Source: Microbacterium sp. SLBN-146
Lineage (GTDB): Bacteria > Actinomycetota > Actinomycetes > Actinomycetales > Microbacteriaceae
Length of the DNA stretch: 64,000 nucleotides
NCBI RefSeq assembly: GCF_006715145.1
Contig: NZ_VFMR01000001.1
Coordinates: forward strand, 124,001-188,000
Reading direction: 5' to 3'
Shown: piece by piece, positions 62,872 to 64,000 of the stretch
Numbering within the stretch: the first letter of the stretch is position 1
Layout: each line of letters opens with the position of its first letter
Translations under genes and position numbers: made by a program
Notes under the pieces: model-generated
Seen by the model: only the letters and a program-made list of their open reading frames with translations
What the model was told of the DNA's origin: nothing
Databases searched by the model: none

Positions 62872-62901
62872 AGCTTACGGCATCCGGCTCTCTGCCCCAA
62901 A
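62872..62901 (-). promoter_or_regulatory. Candidate promoter of the rplM operon
   Basis: On the minus strand TTTGGG (62896-62901) is followed after 18 bases by TAAGCT (62872-62877). This gives a leader of about 130 bases, which could hold an autoregulatory site for a ribosomal protein. Confidence 0.45.
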
Positions 62902-62910
62902 CCGGAGAGA

Positions 62911-62961
62911 TCTGAGACGGACGGCGAGCCCCTCCCCCGGTGCATCGCCGTCCGTCTCAGA
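62911..62961 (-). terminator. Hairpin at the end of the CPBP protease gene
   Basis: Perfect 17-base arms at 62911-62927 and 62945-62961 with a 17-base loop. The stop codon of the gene lies inside the upstream arm. Confidence 0.65.
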
Positions 62962-63655
62962 CAAGGAGGAGCCCGACGCCGATCGCGTTGAAGACGACGT
63001 GGGCAAGCAGAGCAGAGGCGAGTCGCCTCGTGACGAGAAGAAGGATGCCGCAGGCCACGCTGACGAGCAGTGGCCCGAGGAGCGTGGCCATGGTCGTCGC
63101 CGCGCCGAGGCTCACCGCGTGGAGGAGCACGAACACGACGGTGGAGAGAGTGATCGCCAGGATGCCGGCGAGCGTGCGTCCGAGACCGCGGAGAGAGTCG
63201 GCGAGCGCCGCGACGATGACGCCGCGGAAGAACAGCTCTTCGACGATCGGCGTCACGAGCGCGGCGCCGAGCACGAGCACGACGAGATCGGTCATCGACA
63301 GTTCGACCAATCCCGCCTGCAGCGATCCCATGGTCGGCGCGACGAGTTCGACGAGCGCACGGAGAAGGAGGCCCACGGCGAGGCCGAGGCCGATGTCGCT
63401 CCAGCGCCAGATGAAGAGGACGCTCCGCACGCGGCCGGGTCCCGCCCAGACGGATGCCACGACGACGGCCGCGATCAGGGGAGCGGAGAACGCGGCGATG
63501 GAGACGAGCGACGCGAGCCAGTATGGCCATTCCGGCGGCGTGCGAAGGGCGAGCACGACGAAGGTGCTCGCGACGACGGCCGCGAGCGCGACGACGAGGG
63601 TGCGCGCGGGCCGCAGATAGAACGACGATGACCCCGGGCGGGTGCCCGAGGTCAT
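62957..63655 (-). CDS. CPBP-family intramembrane metalloprotease (CAAX protease type)
   Basis: A 232-residue membrane protein with about seven helices. The family motifs are present: EELFFRG (EExxxR, about 141), FVLLHAVSL and HVVFNAIG (HxxxN, about 222). Such proteins cut within or near membranes; in bacteria substrates are mostly unknown, and some act in bacteriocin immunity. ATG 63655 has no clear ribosome binding site. It follows the LPATG protein gene after 26 bases and may be co-transcribed with it. Confidence 0.87.
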   Translation of the reverse strand: MTSGTRPGSSSFYLRPARTLVVALAAVVASTFVVLALRTPPEWPYWLASLVSIAAFSAPLIAAVVVASVWAGPGRVRSVLFIWRWSDIGLGLAVGLLLRALVELVAPTMGSLQAGLVELSMTDLVVLVLGAALVTPIVEELFFRGVIVAALADSLRGLGRTLAGILAITLSTVVFVLLHAVSLGAATTMATLLGPLLVSVACGILLLVTRRLASALLAHVVFNAIGVGLLLV

Positions 63656-63681
63656 CGTCAGTTGGTCGTTCAGGTCAGCCG

Positions 63682-64000
63682 TCAGCTCTTCTGGGTGCGA
63701 CGACGGGCAGCAGCGGCTGCGGCGGCGATACCACCGAGGCCGACAGCGCCGACGCCTGCCCAGATGGCTGCGGCCGGAACCGCTCCACCTGTGGCGGGCA
63801 GTGCCGCACCGCTCGAGGGGCTCGGCGACGCCGCTGCGGCGACGGCAACGACGGTCGTGCCGAGGACGGTTCCGTCAGGCGCGGCCACCGAGACGGTGTA
63901 CGAACCCGGGACCGTCGGCGTCAGCTGCGCCGAAGCGGTGCCGTTGACGACGGGCTTGGTCACGCTCGCACCGGGCGCGGAAGCGACCAGCACGATCGAC
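63682..64000 (-). CDS. C-terminal part of an LPATG wall-anchored protein (5' end outside the window)
   Basis: The frame is open to the right edge. Visible are an Ig-like or bacterial sandwich domain (VTKPVVNGTASAQLTPTVPGSYTVSV), an Ala/Ser/Pro spacer, LPATGG, a hydrophobic helix and the basic tail RRRTQKS. This is a sortase sorting signal, so the protein should be wall-attached. The nature of its N-terminal part is not visible. Confidence 0.78.
   Translation of the reverse strand, partial: SIVLVASAPGASVTKPVVNGTASAQLTPTVPGSYTVSVAAPDGTVLGTTVVAVAAAASPSPSSGAALPATGGAVPAAAIWAGVGAVGLGGIAAAAAAARRRTQKS

Overview
The window is a chromosomal stretch of a high-GC actinobacterium. The codon use, the frequent GTG and TTG starts, leaderless promoters of the form TANNNT followed 6-7 bases later by the start codon, and the gene content (RarD, SURF1, GuaB3, stand-alone LigD-type polymerase, DUF222/HNH protein, LPATG/LAMTG-anchored proteins) point to the family Microbacteriaceae, most likely Microbacterium or a close relative. 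This is inference from gene content, not from a marker gene. I saw no rRNA, tRNA, prophage, complete insertion sequence or CRISPR array. The coding layout is ordinary chromosome with a few accessory insertions.

Region by region. 1-1.5 kb: the end of a surface-anchored protein, then a tiny unknown gene translationally coupled to a short BLUF blue-light sensor. 1.8-13.4 kb: a self-contained locus for type II arabinogalactan. It has a secreted multidomain GH30 endo-galactanase, intracellular GH35 beta-galactosidase and GH51 arabinofuranosidase, a three-part carbohydrate ABC importer, and a divergent LacI-family regulator. Near-identical operator palindromes lie in front of both the importer operon and the GH30 gene, which ties the locus into one regulon. 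13.7-15.5 kb: two tandem CrcB fluoride channel subunits behind a glycerophosphodiesterase. 15.6-20.6 kb: a BI-1 family membrane protein, a degenerate alpha/beta hydrolase with membrane tail, an XRE regulator and a LigD-type polymerase. 20.7-24.8 kb: glycosyltransferase, deazaflavin-type reductase, GMP synthase and a DUF3817 membrane protein.

24.8-31.8 kb: two coupled genes for secreted purple-acid-phosphatase-like enzymes. One carries four beta-propeller units that arose as two separate tandem duplications; the other has an LPATG wall anchor. 32-36.8 kb: SURF1, GuaB3, DUF2277, a TMEM175-type channel and the true IMP dehydrogenase GuaB. 37-43 kb: a branched-chain amino acid type ABC transporter whose binding protein gene faces the others. 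43.2-46.1 kb: a copper operon (CopZ, CopA, CsoR). 46-49 kb: RarD, GroES with two CIRCE operators, and a THUMP-like methyltransferase. 48.9-57.1 kb: a tightly packed housekeeping run of tsaE/B/rimI/tsaD (tRNA t6A modification), alr, acpS, glmS and coaA. 57.2-64 kb: an exopolyphosphatase-family protein, a DUF222/HNH gene bracketed by two minisatellites, glmM-rpsI-rplM, a CPBP protease and the end of another LPATG protein.

The most unusual non-coding content is three families of intergenic inverted repeats, unrelated in sequence but alike in architecture (13-22 base arms, 10-70 base loop). One of them occurs mostly as side-by-side pairs, which resembles REPIN elements.
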